The position numbers were made by a program, and so were the translations under genes. The notes under the pieces were generated by a model. The model did no database searches, was not told the origin of the DNA, and was given only the letters and a program-made list of their open reading frames with translations. Shown here piece after piece: positions 1-8,885 of a stretch of DNA of 64,000 bases. Source of the DNA: an uncultured Actinomycetes bacterium (GTDB taxonomy: Bacteria; Actinomycetota; Actinomycetes; Nanopelagicales; Nanopelagicaceae); the NCBI GenBank assembly GCA_903836945.1, contig CAILSO010000019.1:1-64000 (forward strand), given 5' to 3'. Numbering within the stretch: position 1 is the stretch's first letter; every line of letters begins with the position of its first letter.

Positions 1-197
1 TAACGACGCTTTGGAGCTGCCTTCTTAGCAGCTGCCTTCTTACGACGCTTTGGAGCTGCCTTCTTAGCAGCTGCCTTCTTGCGACGCTTCTTTGGTGCTG
101 CTGTCTTTACAGCGGCCTTCTTACGACGCTTTGCTGGAGCTGCCTTAGCAGCTGCCTTCTTGCGACGCTTTGGAGCAGATTTCTTAGCTGCAGCCAT
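1..197 (-). CDS. Lys/Arg/Ala-rich histone H1-like basic protein, truncated by the window edge
   Basis: This is the N-terminal part (about 65 codons) of a gene that runs off the left edge. It starts at the ATG at 197-195 behind a good AGGAG ribosome site. The peptide is almost wholly Ala, Lys, Arg and Pro, in repeats of the form AAAKKAAPKRRKK. Such compositions are known from histone H1-like and HU-tail DNA-compacting proteins, so binding of DNA or RNA by charge is the likely role (inference). No folded domain is visible in the part present. A TATTCT element at 213-218 (minus) could be its -10. It could also be the N-terminal tail of a larger protein whose folded part lies outside the window. 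Confidence 0.75.
   Translation of the reverse strand, partial: MAAAKKSAPKRRKKAAAKAAPAKRRKKAAVKTAAPKKRRKKAAAKKAAPKRRKKAAAKKAAPKRR
4..81. repeat. 39-bp tandem repeat inside the basic protein gene
   Basis: Two near-identical 39-bp units (4-42 and 43-81), each coding for 13 residues of the AAKKAAPKRRKKA kind. Degenerate copies continue to about 180. They are in frame, so the protein can lengthen or shorten by 13 residues without a frameshift. Confidence 0.8.
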
Positions 198-399
198 TTA
201 CATCTCCTAATCAGAATAGTTCGATCCGTCACCGAACCTGTTCATGGAATAGCGTGTCATTAAATGCAAAAACTTTCCACTATTTTGAGTGAAAAAAACG
301 TCGCGTGTCGCAACATTATTTTTTTAATTTTTTGTGCATTTTGAAAAATATTTTGCGATTTGCTCCGAATTTTTTCCAGATTTTTCTAATTTTTGGAAT

Positions 400-1698
400 T
401 TAATCGAAATTTTCGGTCGAATTTTCCGCAGATTGGCGAATTTTTCGTTGTTCGACGGCAAATTTATTGGTTCTTGCGTCATATTTACGGAAATCTGGCA
501 ATGCAGAGGCGGCAAATGAAACAAATCCGATGCAAAGTAGTCCGCCACTTACGACAGAAGTGCGCAGATTTGTCCAAGCTGCAACTCCTCCGGCGCGCAT
601 CTGACCGCCCAATGGACCTACTGAGTAGGAAAGTAATTCGATTCCGGCAAGACGTCCACGAAGATGATCTGGGATGGATTGATTCCAAATCGCTCCTCGA
701 AATAGCGCGCTAACCATGTCTGAGGCACCAGCGATTATTAAAAATAGGATGGTCAGGATCAGAGATTTGGTACTTCCGGAGAGAGTGATAGCAATTCCCC
801 ATCCGAGGGCAGCCAACATAACCGCCCGGCCATGATGTGGGTAATTCTTTATCCAGCCGCTAGTCAAAGTTACGATAATTGAGCCGATGGTGCCGGAGGC
901 GTAAAAGAGCCCCAAAGCCCAGCGGGCGTGGAGTTGATCAGCCCAGAAAGGGAAGAGGGCATTTGGCATCGCAAAGAACATCGCCGCCAGATCTACTAGG
1001 TAAGTGCCCAATAAATCTTTGCGAGAAGTTGCATATTTAATTCCCTCAATCAGACTATGAAAGGTTGGGGCCTCATTTTTTGAAAGAGGTTTAACTGATT
1101 TAACTCGGGCCAAGAAAATTAGCGAGATTACAAAGCTAGCAACGTCTACTAAATAAGCCGCTGAGATACCGGCGCTGGCCAATAAAATTCCAGCGATAGA
1201 GGGGCCAATGATTACTCCGGTCTGCCATCGAAGTGACATAAGTGCGCTAGCTGCCGGCAGGTCGGCGTGCCCAACCAACCTTGGCAAAATCGCATCAGCA
1301 CTTGGTCGTTGTAGGCCATCTAGGGCGGCAAAACTTCCCGCAACTATGTAAATCCAAATTAAATGTGGATGGGCCAGTCGGGAATTAATGATTAGCGAGA
1401 TCACCATGACCATCAAGAGAAATTCAGTTGTGATGATCATCTTCTTGCGATCAACCCGGTCTGCTAGAACACCGCCATAAAGCCCAAAGATGATAAGCGG
1501 AATTAACTCAGTCGCGCCAATGGCTCCGACGGCGAGATATGAGTTGGTCAAAACTTTGATCTGAAATGGCAAGGCCACATAAGTGACCATAGATCCCATA
1601 TATGAGATTAGTCCCGAGCTCCAGAGTGATCGAAAATCTGGGTATTTTTTTAGGGGCGTTAAATCAACGGCCCATTTACGTTTTACCGGTTCACTCAT
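400..1698 (-). CDS. MFS transporter, EntS/MFS_3-like exporter
   Basis: A 432-residue polytopic membrane protein with about 12 hydrophobic segments. The N-terminal half has the MFS loop signature between helices 2 and 3 (GGVLADRVDRKK, about residue 75), and a related loop lies near residue 345 (IPDHLRGRLAG). This pattern is typical of the enterobactin-exporter-like MFS_3 group. Members export siderophores, drugs or other small molecules; the substrate cannot be told here. The last 25 residues are polar and coded by AT-rich sequence, possibly a stop-codon drift extension. A TATGTT -10-like element lies about 20 bases upstream of the ATG. No partner genes suggest a pathway. Confidence 0.85.
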   Translation of the reverse strand: MSEPVKRKWAVDLTPLKKYPDFRSLWSSGLISYMGSMVTYVALPFQIKVLTNSYLAVGAIGATELIPLIIFGLYGGVLADRVDRKKMIITTEFLLMVMVISLIINSRLAHPHLIWIYIVAGSFAALDGLQRPSADAILPRLVGHADLPAASALMSLRWQTGVIIGPSIAGILLASAGISAAYLVDVASFVISLIFLARVKSVKPLSKNEAPTFHSLIEGIKYATSRKDLLGTYLVDLAAMFFAMPNALFPFWADQLHARWALGLFYASGTIGSIIVTLTSGWIKNYPHHGRAVMLAALGWGIAITLSGSTKSLILTILFLIIAGASDMVSALFRGAIWNQSIPDHLRGRLAGIELLSYSVGPLGGQMRAGGVAAWTNLRTSVVSGGLLCIGFVSFAASALPDFRKYDARTNKFAVEQRKIRQSAENSTENFD

Positions 1699-1739
1699 TG
1701 GAAATCACTTGAATAACATATCGTCTAAGCAGATTAGAT

Positions 1740-2558
1740 TTACTTAAATGATTGATCTGGCCCGGGAAATTGACCGCTGGCAACATCGCTGGCCCATTCT
1801 TTAGTTGCTGCAAGCATTTCGGCCCGAAGGTTTCGGTAGGCCTTGGCCAATTTTGGCGCGCTTGGGGTAAGTCCCATCAGGTCGGTCCAAACTAAAACCT
1901 GAGCATCACAGCCATTTCCAGCACCGATCCCAATTACGGGGATCGAAAGTTCTTGCGAAATCTCACGAGCTAAATCTTCAGGTACTAGTTCAAGGACTAA
2001 CGCGAATATGCCCGCATCAACTAAAGCCTTGGCATCAGATTTGATTTGTGCGCCAGCTTCCCCTCGCCCCTGCACTTTAAATCCGCCCAGAGCATGGACC
2101 GATTGCGGGGTTAAGCCAAGGTGACCCATAACTGGAATTCCAGATTCAACTAACTTTTTAATTTGTGGCGCGATACGCGCACCGCCTTCAAGTTTTACCG
2201 CCTGCACTCCAGATTCTTTAAAGAAGCGGATCCCGGTTTCAAGAGCGAGATCGGCTCCGGATTCATAAGATCCAAAAGGGAAATCTGCGATGACCATGGC
2301 GCGCGAAGTTGCCCTCACGACAGCTCGGGCGAGTGGGATTAATTCATCAACGGTGACGGGGATGGTGTTCTCTTGGCCAAGAAAATTATTGCCGGCGCTA
2401 TCGCCCACCAGAAGTACTGGCATTCCGGCTTCATCAAAAATGCCACCCATCATCGAGTCATAGGCAGTTAGCATCGCCCACTTTTCGCCGCGCTTTTTAA
2501 AGGCCGCTAAATCATGTGTGGTTATGCGCCGGGCGGTCACATTATTTTGATTGCTCAT
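1740..2558 (-). CDS. panB: 3-methyl-2-oxobutanoate hydroxymethyltransferase
   Basis: PanB transfers a hydroxymethyl group from methylene-tetrahydrofolate to 2-oxoisovalerate, giving ketopantoate, the first committed step to pantothenate and CoA. The protein has 272 residues, the usual length, with the whole TIM-barrel family pattern: the metal-binding segment VLLVGDSAGNNFLGQ near residue 50, the VKLEGG segment near 120, and GHLGLTPQSV near 145. The ATG at 2558 has a GGAG ribosome site 7 bases upstream. It is divergent from nadE, so two cofactor genes share a 93-bp promoter region. No panC or panD is in the window. Confidence 0.95.
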   Translation of the reverse strand: MSNQNNVTARRITTHDLAAFKKRGEKWAMLTAYDSMMGGIFDEAGMPVLLVGDSAGNNFLGQENTIPVTVDELIPLARAVVRATSRAMVIADFPFGSYESGADLALETGIRFFKESGVQAVKLEGGARIAPQIKKLVESGIPVMGHLGLTPQSVHALGGFKVQGRGEAGAQIKSDAKALVDAGIFALVLELVPEDLAREISQELSIPVIGIGAGNGCDAQVLVWTDLMGLTPSAPKLAKAYRNLRAEMLAATKEWASDVASGQFPGPDQSFK

Positions 2559-2639
2559 CGTTCTCTCCTTCGCTCAAGGCCGCTGGCGGTCCCTGGCTAT
2601 TTACTCCTAAATAAGTGGAGTGAGTTAAGCGTATTGCAT

Positions 2640-2645
2640 TACCCT
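2640..2645 (+). promoter_or_regulatory. Leaderless -10 element of nadE
   Basis: TACCCT at 2640-2645, six bases (CGACTT), then GTG at 2652. This geometry places the transcription start on the start codon and supports the downstream GTG over the ATG at 2514. No convincing -35 is visible. Confidence 0.65.
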
Positions 2646-2651
2646 CGACTT

Positions 2652-4361
2652 GTGAGCAGCCCATCGCAAGCCTTAGCCCAACTACGTGTGGGCCTTGCGC
2701 AAATCAATCCAACGGTTGGCAACCTTGCGGCAAATTCAGATTTGGTCTGCGAATACCTTGCCAAAGGTAAGGCCGCTGGCGTTCATGTCATGGTCTATCC
2801 AGAGATGGTTATTACCGGCTACCCGGTTGAAGATTTAGCCCTCCGCCAAACATTTAGAAAAGCCAGTCGCCAGGCAGTTATAGATCTGGCAACACGAATT
2901 AACGATCTTGGCTTTGGCGAGATTCTTTCGGTAATTGGCTACCTAGATTCGAGCGAGGATGGCAAGCCGCAAAATGCAGTTGCGTTGATATATCGAGGTG
3001 AGATTGTGGCTAGGTATATAAAACATCACCTGCCCAACTATGGCGTCTTTGATGAATTTAGAAATTTTATTCCTGGGGATAGTTCGTTGGTTGTTCGCTT
3101 TCATGGCATTGATATTGGTTTGGCAATTTGTGAAGATATTTGGGTTGATGAAGGTCCTGTATCAGAGCTGGCGGCAAGAACACCTGGCTTGGTTTTGGTT
3201 CCAAATGGCAGCCCCTTTGAACGCAGCAAGAATGACGTGCGACTTGATCTAGTTAAGCGACGCGCTCGCACCATTGGCGCACCATTGGCTTATGTAAATA
3301 TGACCGGCGGGCAAGATGACCTGGTCTTTGATGGGGATAGCATTGTTGCAACGCCCGATGGGGAAGTCTTGGCGAGAGCGCCACAATTTTTTGATGGCCT
3401 AATGGTTGTGGATTTGGATTTGAAGGTTGCAAGTAGCAAGCCAGATATCGTTATTTCAGAGACGCCAATCGCGCCTTATCAAAAGTTAACTCACGGCAAG
3501 GCTTTGCGAATGGCAGATGCCGCACAGGTCTGGCAGGCACTAGTCACCGGAGTTCGTGATTATGTAGAGAAGAATAAATTCCCATCTGTATTAATTGGTT
3601 TATCTGGTGGAATTGATTCAGCCGTCGTGGCTGCAATTGCCGCCGATGCGATCGGTGCCAAGCGAGTATTTGGCGTGGGTCTTCCAAGTCGATACTCCTC
3701 AGAGCACTCACTTAGTGATGCCGCAGAGCTGGCCAAGAACATCGGGCTCAACTATCGGGTTATTGAAATCGAACCAATGGTTGCCAGCTTCCTTTCCAAC
3801 CTTGGCTTAACCGGAGTTGCAGAAGAGAATGTTCAGGCCAGAGTTCGTGGAATAACTTTGATGGGGCTCTCAAACCAGGAAGGCCACTTAGTTTTGGCAA
3901 CTGGAAATAAGTCCGAACTAGCAGTCGGTTACTCAACACTTTATGGCGATGCCGTTGGGGGATATGCCCCGATTAAAGATCTCTTCAAAGGCGATGTCTG
4001 GGCTTTGGCTAAATGGCGAAATCAATATGCAATTGAACATGGCGGAGTTGCCCCGATTCCGGTTAATTCCATAACCAAGGAGCCAAGCGCCGAACTTCGC
4101 CCGGGCCAGAAGGACAGTGACTCGCTGCCAGATTACAAAGTGCTCGATCAAATACTTTCGATTTACATCGATGATGATGGTGGCCTAAATGGCGTGTTGG
4201 CTGCCGGGTTTGATGAAGAGCTTGCAACCAGAGTCCTACGGATGGTTGATGCCGCTGAATATAAGCGCCGGCAGTATCCACCCGGAACCAAGATCTCCAA
4301 GCGCGCCTTTGGAAAAGACCGACGCCTGCCAATTACTTCGGCTTGGCGCGAACACAAGTAA
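2652..4361 (+). CDS. nadE: Glutamine-dependent NAD+ synthetase
   Basis: NadE amidates nicotinic acid adenine dinucleotide to NAD+ using glutamine and ATP. The 569-residue protein has an N-terminal nitrilase-type glutaminase domain (about 15-270), with the lysine in YIKHHLPNYG and the nucleophilic cysteine in LAICEDIW. The C-terminal synthetase domain (about 300-560) has the ATP-binding SGGIDSAVVA motif. I chose the GTG at 2652 because it follows a leaderless -10 and begins just before the conserved LRVGLAQINPTVG. The open frame continues up to 2514, but that would overlap the panB start and add non-conserved residues. Confidence 0.93.
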   Translation: MSSPSQALAQLRVGLAQINPTVGNLAANSDLVCEYLAKGKAAGVHVMVYPEMVITGYPVEDLALRQTFRKASRQAVIDLATRINDLGFGEILSVIGYLDSSEDGKPQNAVALIYRGEIVARYIKHHLPNYGVFDEFRNFIPGDSSLVVRFHGIDIGLAICEDIWVDEGPVSELAARTPGLVLVPNGSPFERSKNDVRLDLVKRRARTIGAPLAYVNMTGGQDDLVFDGDSIVATPDGEVLARAPQFFDGLMVVDLDLKVASSKPDIVISETPIAPYQKLTHGKALRMADAAQVWQALVTGVRDYVEKNKFPSVLIGLSGGIDSAVVAAIAADAIGAKRVFGVGLPSRYSSEHSLSDAAELAKNIGLNYRVIEIEPMVASFLSNLGLTGVAEENVQARVRGITLMGLSNQEGHLVLATGNKSELAVGYSTLYGDAVGGYAPIKDLFKGDVWALAKWRNQYAIEHGGVAPIPVNSITKEPSAELRPGQKDSDSLPDYKVLDQILSIYIDDDGGLNGVLAAGFDEELATRVLRMVDAAEYKRRQYPPGTKISKRAFGKDRRLPITSAWREHK

Positions 4362-4370
4362 GCCAATTCC

Positions 4371-4426
4371 AATGGGATCCAATGGGATCCAATAGGTTCT
4401 AATAGGTTCTAATAGGTTCCAATAGA
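4371..4426. repeat. 10-bp tandem repeat between nadE and the SAM riboswitch
   Basis: Five to six consecutive decamers: AATGGGATCC twice, AATAGGTTCT twice, AATAGGTTCC once, then a degenerate copy. The unit drifts in two-step blocks, as expected of slippage. It lies in the non-coding gap just after the nadE stop. No function is evident. Confidence 0.85.
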
Positions 4427-4479
4427 GATGCAAAATGATTGCAATTAGACAAGAAAATATTTCTTTCCTAAAGTTCTCC

Positions 4480-4602
4480 TAGGTCACGAGTTCCAGTTGT
4501 TAGCCCCGGCTAACTGGACGGCAACCCTCCACCACGGTGGGGTGCTCCGGGTGAAGACCAGGTCGATTGCAAAGTGCAATCGTCAAGCGTGGGTAACTCG
4601 AG
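4480..4602 (+). promoter_or_regulatory. SAM-IV riboswitch upstream of metY-metX
   Basis: The segment contains the conserved core of the actinobacterial SAM-IV family in order: GGTCACGAG, a CCAGTTGTTAGCC/GGCTAACTGG stem, CGGCAACCCTCC, GGTGGGGTGC, CCGGGTGAAGACC, then a CGATTGC/GCAATCG hairpin and a closing GGTAACTCGAG. SAM-IV elements sense S-adenosylmethionine and sit in front of methionine genes, here metY. The ATG of metY follows about 40 bases later, so control of translation start is plausible; no terminator hairpin with a U run is visible. Confidence 0.88.
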
Positions 4603-4639
4603 AAATCTAATTACCCCCTTATTTTCTGGGAGGTTTGTA

Positions 4640-5962
4640 ATGTCATTTGAATTAAAGAGCGCAGCTTTTGAAACGCTACAAGTACATGCTGGACAAGTAC
4701 CGGATCCAACAACCGGCGCTCGCGCACTTCCGCTCTATCAAACAACTGCTTATCAATTCCGCGATACCAAGCACGCAGCCGATTTATTTGGACTCGCCGA
4801 ACTTGGAAATATTTACACCCGCATCATGAACCCAACCCAAGATGCCGTCGAACAACGCATCGCGGCACTTGAAGGCGGAGTTGCTTCACTTCTAGTTGCC
4901 TCAGGTTCTGCCGCAACAACTTATGCAATTTTAAACGTTGCGGAAAATGGCGACCATATTGTCTCTTCACCAAGTCTTTATGGTGGAACATATAACTTGT
5001 TCCATTACACCTTAAAGAAGTTTGGGATCGAAGTTACCTTCGTTGACGATCCATCAGATCCAGCTTCATGGCAAGCGGCCGTTCGCCCAAATACCAAGGC
5101 CTTCTTTAGTGAAACAATTGCAAATCCAAAGAATGAAATTTTAGATATTAAAACCATCGCTGATCTAGCCCACAAGAACAATGTGCCACTGATCGTTGAT
5201 AACACTGTTGCAACTCCATTCCTAATTCGCCCAATCGAACATGGCGCAGATGTCGTTGTCCACTCAGCAACTAAGTTCCTTTCAGGTCATGGAAACTCAG
5301 TAGTTGGTGCAATTGTTGATGCCGGTACTTTCGATTATGCAAAGCACCCAGATCGCTTCCCAGGATTTAACCAACCAGATGAGAGTTATCACGGCTTGGT
5401 CTACTCCCAAGCACTTGGCGTAGGTTCGCCTTTCGGTGCAAACCTGTCATACATTTTCCGAATCCGTCTGACTCTATTGCGCGATACTGGAGCAGCGGTT
5501 AGCCCATTCAACGCTTGGCTTTTGGCGCAAGGGCTAGAAACTCTCTCCCTTCGCATCGAACGCCATGTGCAAAATGCCAAGGAGCTCGCAAGCTGGCTAG
5601 AGGCGCAACCACTTGTTGAAAGCGTTAACTACGCATCATTGCCATCAAATCGATACAACGCTCTGGCCAAGAAATATGCGCCAAAGGGGAGTGGCTCGGT
5701 TCTCTCATTTGAAATCAAGGGTGGGATCGAAGCCGGCAAGAAGTTTGTCGAAGGCCTAAAGCTTCACTCACACGTGGCAAATATTGGAGATGTCCGATCG
5801 CTCGTTATTCATCCAGCTTCAACTACTCACTCACAATTATCTGCAGAAGAACAAGCAAGTGCCGGCGTAACACCTGGCCTGATTCGACTATCTGTGGGAA
5901 TTGAAAATATCGAAGATATTAAGGCCGATATTTTGGATGGCTTTGTCGCTTCAAGTAAGTAA
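4640..5962 (+). CDS. metY: O-acetylhomoserine aminocarboxypropyltransferase (sulfhydrylase)
   Basis: MetY makes homocysteine from O-acetylhomoserine and sulfide (direct sulfhydrylation) in methionine synthesis. The 440-residue protein is a Cys/Met-metabolism PLP enzyme. The PLP lysine lies in SATKFLSGHGN (about residue 210), preceded by DNTVATPFL with the conserved aspartate. The ATG at 4640 has a GGGAGG ribosome site. An upstream in-frame ATG at 4574 lies inside the riboswitch and is not used. metX follows after 14 bases, so the pair forms one SAM-controlled operon. Confidence 0.95.
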   Translation: MSFELKSAAFETLQVHAGQVPDPTTGARALPLYQTTAYQFRDTKHAADLFGLAELGNIYTRIMNPTQDAVEQRIAALEGGVASLLVASGSAATTYAILNVAENGDHIVSSPSLYGGTYNLFHYTLKKFGIEVTFVDDPSDPASWQAAVRPNTKAFFSETIANPKNEILDIKTIADLAHKNNVPLIVDNTVATPFLIRPIEHGADVVVHSATKFLSGHGNSVVGAIVDAGTFDYAKHPDRFPGFNQPDESYHGLVYSQALGVGSPFGANLSYIFRIRLTLLRDTGAAVSPFNAWLLAQGLETLSLRIERHVQNAKELASWLEAQPLVESVNYASLPSNRYNALAKKYAPKGSGSVLSFEIKGGIEAGKKFVEGLKLHSHVANIGDVRSLVIHPASTTHSQLSAEEQASAGVTPGLIRLSVGIENIEDIKADILDGFVASSK

Positions 5963-5976
5963 GCAACAATTGACTT

Positions 5977-7080
5977 ATGGCAAATGACTGCAACTGTCAT
6001 ATCACCGGGGCGTGGCTGGAGAGCCATCACCCCGGTGATCGCCATTTCCTAAAGATCGGCGACCTGGAGTTAGAGTCGGGTCAGAGATTATTAGATACCA
6101 AAATTGCCTACCAAACTTGGGGCAAATTAAATGAAGCGGGCAATAACGCGGTTTTGGTTAATCACGCGCTTACTGGTTGGTCTGATGTTCCAGCATGGTG
6201 GCCCTCAATAGTTGGGCCTGGTCTTCCGCTTGATACTGATAAATATTTTGTGATCTGTCCAAATGTAATTGGCGGATGTCAGGGAAGTACTGGTCCTTCA
6301 ACAATTGCGCCAGATGGGAAACATTGGGGTTCGCGTTTCCCAACAATCACGATTAGAGATATGGTCGCAGCAGAATTAGCGTTAAGCGATGCCCTTGGAA
6401 TTTCACACTACGTTTTGGCGGTCGGTCCATCCCTTGGAGGCATGCGCTCTCTTGAGTGGGCGATTCAGCGCCCAGATCGCGTAAATGCGATTTGCACGAT
6501 CGGATCTTCAGCTGTGGCAACAGGGGATCAGATCGGCGCGGCCTCGATCCAAATTCGAGCTATTAAGAGCGATCGACATTACAACAGTGGGGATTATTAC
6601 GAACAAGAAGTTGGACCAACCGAGGGTATGGGAATTGCCCGACGAATTGCACATTTGACCTACCGAACCGAGACCGAGATGGATGTTCGCTTTGGTCGCG
6701 AACTTCAAGGCGATGACACTGGGCGCTATGCCGTGGAGTCATATCTGGACCACCAAGCAGCTAAGTTGGCTAAACGCTTTGATGCAAATACCTATATCGC
6801 ATTAACCGAAGCGATGAACTCCCATGATGTTGGCCGCGATCGCGGGGGAGTAGCCGAAGCTTTAGCTGGAATTACCATTCCAGTTGTGGTCGTTTCGATT
6901 GATTCTGATCGCCTCTTCCCGCCCAGACTTCAGGAGGAGATCGTGGAATTGACCCCTACGGCGTTGCCGCTAGTGACTATTTCTTCACCTTTTGGCCACG
7001 ATGGCTTCTTGATCGATGTCGAAGCAGTCGGAACGGTCCTTAGAGAGGCGCTTGAAATCGGAGTCTCCAGGAACTCTTGA
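5977..7080 (+). CDS. metX: Homoserine O-acetyltransferase
   Basis: MetX acylates homoserine, giving the substrate of MetY, its operon partner. It is an alpha/beta hydrolase fold protein of 367 residues, the normal size. The nucleophile is Ser152 in AVGPSLGGMRS; the family block GGCQGSTGPSTIAPDG lies at about 99-114; the catalytic Asp and His are in VVSIDSDRLFPP and SPFGHDGFL near the C-terminus. One difference is NHALTGWSD at 62-70, where most relatives have HALTGDSH. Start is ATG; no strong ribosome site is seen, so coupling to metY translation is likely. Confidence 0.94.
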   Translation: MANDCNCHITGAWLESHHPGDRHFLKIGDLELESGQRLLDTKIAYQTWGKLNEAGNNAVLVNHALTGWSDVPAWWPSIVGPGLPLDTDKYFVICPNVIGGCQGSTGPSTIAPDGKHWGSRFPTITIRDMVAAELALSDALGISHYVLAVGPSLGGMRSLEWAIQRPDRVNAICTIGSSAVATGDQIGAASIQIRAIKSDRHYNSGDYYEQEVGPTEGMGIARRIAHLTYRTETEMDVRFGRELQGDDTGRYAVESYLDHQAAKLAKRFDANTYIALTEAMNSHDVGRDRGGVAEALAGITIPVVVVSIDSDRLFPPRLQEEIVELTPTALPLVTISSPFGHDGFLIDVEAVGTVLREALEIGVSRNS

Positions 7081-7123
7081 GAGATTTGCCGAAAATAAAG
7101 GCCTCAATGTGGCGTTTTTCGAT

Positions 7124-7153
7124 GTGCAAATTCTGCCCGGACCAAATTATAAT
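7124..7153 (+). promoter_or_regulatory. Promoter of the primary sigma factor gene
   Basis: A perfect TATAAT at 7148-7153 with a weak -35 (GTGCAA at 7124-7129, spacing 18). The transcript would carry a leader of about 50 bases ending in AAAAGGAT before the GTG at 7211. Confidence 0.6.
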
Positions 7154-7210
7154 ATGTTCAAGAACGCTTCGCTGATCCGAAGAGAGATCAGAAAAACAAA
7201 AGGATGATCT

Positions 7211-8872
7211 GTGCCTGTAACTCGTGCGCCTAAAAACAGTAAGTCAGCAAAAAAGGCTGCAGTAAAGAGTGTTGCTAAGAAGAGCGTTTCAAAGAAGACG
7301 GCAAGTAAGGTCGCCAAGAATGCGGTAGCAAAGAAGGCGCTAGCAAAGAAGGCGCTAGCAAAGAAGGCGCTAGCAAAGAAGGTTGTAGCTAAAAAAGCTC
7401 CCGTAAAAATTCCACTTAAAAAAGATTTAGTCGCAAAAGATGTCCAGATGATTGTTGATGCAAAGAATGCAACTATCAGATTAAAAGAACTTATGGCAGA
7501 AGCCGAATCTCGCGGTATTACCTCGATCAATCGCATCCCTAAAAAAGTTGATAAGGATCTGGTTGATGAGATTCGCGCGTTAAATACAACCGTTCCAGTG
7601 ATGACCGAGAAGCTTCGCAAGCTAGGTCTTGGTTCGCCTTACCGCATGCTTAAGAAGACCGAACTCGCTCTGATTGCACCACCACCCGCCCCAATTGTGG
7701 CTGCGCCTGCCGAAGCTAAAGCTGATAAAAATGGCAAAACCGCGGTTCTTAAAATTGATGGCGAGGAAGTTGAGCTCGAGGAAGTTGAACTTGAGGATCT
7801 AGATTCTCTAGTTGAAGAAGTAAAAGAGATTATTGAAGGAGAGAAAGACAACGAGATCCGCGTAGTCAACGTTGCTGAAGAGGCTAAGGATGATGAAAAC
7901 TCATTCACCATCAAGGATTCAGAAGAGGATGATGCTCCTGCCCAGACTGTCCTAACCGCAGGTGCAACCGCTGACCCAGTTAAGGATTACCTAAAGCTAA
8001 TTGGCCGAGTCCCACTTCTAAACGCGGAAATGGAAGTAGACCTCTCCCTTCGCGTTGAGGCCGGTCTTTTTGCTGATGAAATCCTCACTCACGAGAAGAA
8101 GCTTGATAAGAAGTACAAGCGCGAGCTTGAACAACTAGTTCTAGATGGCAAGCGCGCAAAGAATCACTTATTAGAGGCAAACCTTCGCCTGGTGGTATCA
8201 CTTGCCAAGCGTTACACGGGTCGCGGCATGTTGTTCTTGGATCTAATTCAAGAAGGCAACCTCGGCCTCATCCGCGCCGTTGAAAAGTTTGACTACACAA
8301 AAGGTTATAAGTTCTCAACTTACGCAACCTGGTGGATTCGTCAGGCGATTACCCGTGCGATGGCAGATCAGGCACGAACAATTCGTATTCCAGTACACAT
8401 GGTGGAAGTCATCAACAAACTTGCTCGTGTACAACGCCAGATGCTTCAAGATTTAGGCCGCGAACCAACTCCCGAAGAGTTGGCTAAAGAATTGGATATG
8501 ACACCTGAGAAGGTTGTTGAAGTTCAAAAATATGGCCGCGAACCTATTTCACTTCACACCCCACTTGGTGAAGAGGGCGATTCTGAATTCGGAGATTTGA
8601 TTGAAGACTCTGAGGCAATCGTTCCGGCTGATGCAGTTTCATTTACCTTACTGCAAGAACAACTTCACTCAGTGCTTGGAACGCTCTCAGAGCGTGAAGC
8701 AGGGGTTGTAAAGATGCGCTTTGGACTTACCGATGGACAGCCAAAGACTCTTGATGAAATTGGCAAGGTCTATAGCGTTACTCGCGAGAGAATCCGCCAG
8801 ATTGAATCAAAAACGATGTCCAAACTTCGTCACCCATCAAGATCTCAAGTTCTACGCGATTATCTAGATTAA
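7211..8872 (+). CDS. rpoD: RNA polymerase primary sigma factor (SigA/RpoD/HrdB)
   Basis: This is the housekeeping sigma-70 subunit. Conserved regions: 1.2 from about residue 254 ([16 protein letters not shown]), region 2 at about 320-395 ([17 protein letters not shown], then [19 protein letters not shown], the -10 recognition helix), region 3, and region 4 at about 490-553 with the helix-turn-helix [20 protein letters not shown]. The first 70 residues are a Lys/Ala-rich low-complexity tail and residues 165-245 are strongly acidic, together an extended region 1.1 as in actinobacterial HrdB. The start is GTG behind AAAAGGA. The strongly TAnnnT-like -10 elements in this window fit its predicted specificity. 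Confidence 0.97.
   Translation: MPVTRAPKNSKSAKKAAVKSVAKKSVSKKTASKVAKNAVAKKALAKKALAKKALAKKVVAKKAPVKIPLKKDLVAKDVQMIVDAKNATIRLKELMAEAESRGITSINRIPKKVDKDLVDEIRALNTTVPVMTEKLRKLGLGSPYRMLKKTELALIAPPPAPIVAAPAEAKADKNGKTAVLKIDGEEVELEEVELEDLDSLVEEVKEIIEGEKDNEIRVVNVAEEAKDDENSFTIKDSEEDDAPAQTVLTAGATADPVKDYLKLIGRVPLLNAEMEVDLSLRVEAGLFADEILTHEKKLDKKYKRELEQLVLDGKRAKNHLLEANLRLVVSLAKRYTGRGMLFLDLIQEGNLGLIRAVEKFDYTKGYKFSTYATWWIRQAITRAMADQARTIRIPVHMVEVINKLARVQRQMLQDLGREPTPEELAKELDMTPEKVVEVQKYGREPISLHTPLGEEGDSEFGDLIEDSEAIVPADAVSFTLLQEQLHSVLGTLSEREAGVVKMRFGLTDGQPKTLDEIGKVYSVTRERIRQIESKTMSKLRHPSRSQVLRDYLD
7331..7390 (+). repeat. 15-bp tandem repeat in the sigma factor N-terminus
   Basis: AAGAAGGCGCTAGCA occurs three times exactly (7331-7345, 7346-7360, 7361-7375), plus a degenerate fourth copy. 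Each codes for KKALA. Copies are in frame. Confidence 0.9.
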
Positions 8873-8885
8873 TTATTAGTTAGCT

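Noticed and set aside
198-399. A possible small gene in the AT-rich gap between the first two genes.
   Set aside because: Low-complexity T-rich sequence with no ribosome site and no family-like peptide; only promoter elements for the histone-like gene can be supported.
2514-2651. N-terminal extension of nadE starting at the ATG at 2514.
   Set aside because: It would overlap the panB start, its residues do not match the family, and a leaderless promoter places the start at 2652.
4371-4426. Short repeats as a possible CRISPR array (also 11652-11723 and 52673-52716).
   Set aside because: The units are 10-12 bp with no spacers between them and no cas genes anywhere in the window; they are plain tandem repeats.
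7147-7620. A 157-codon Ala/Phe-rich open frame on the minus strand.
   Set aside because: It is the antisense shadow of the Lys/Ala repeats of the sigma factor; the composition mirrors the repeat and there is no ribosome site.
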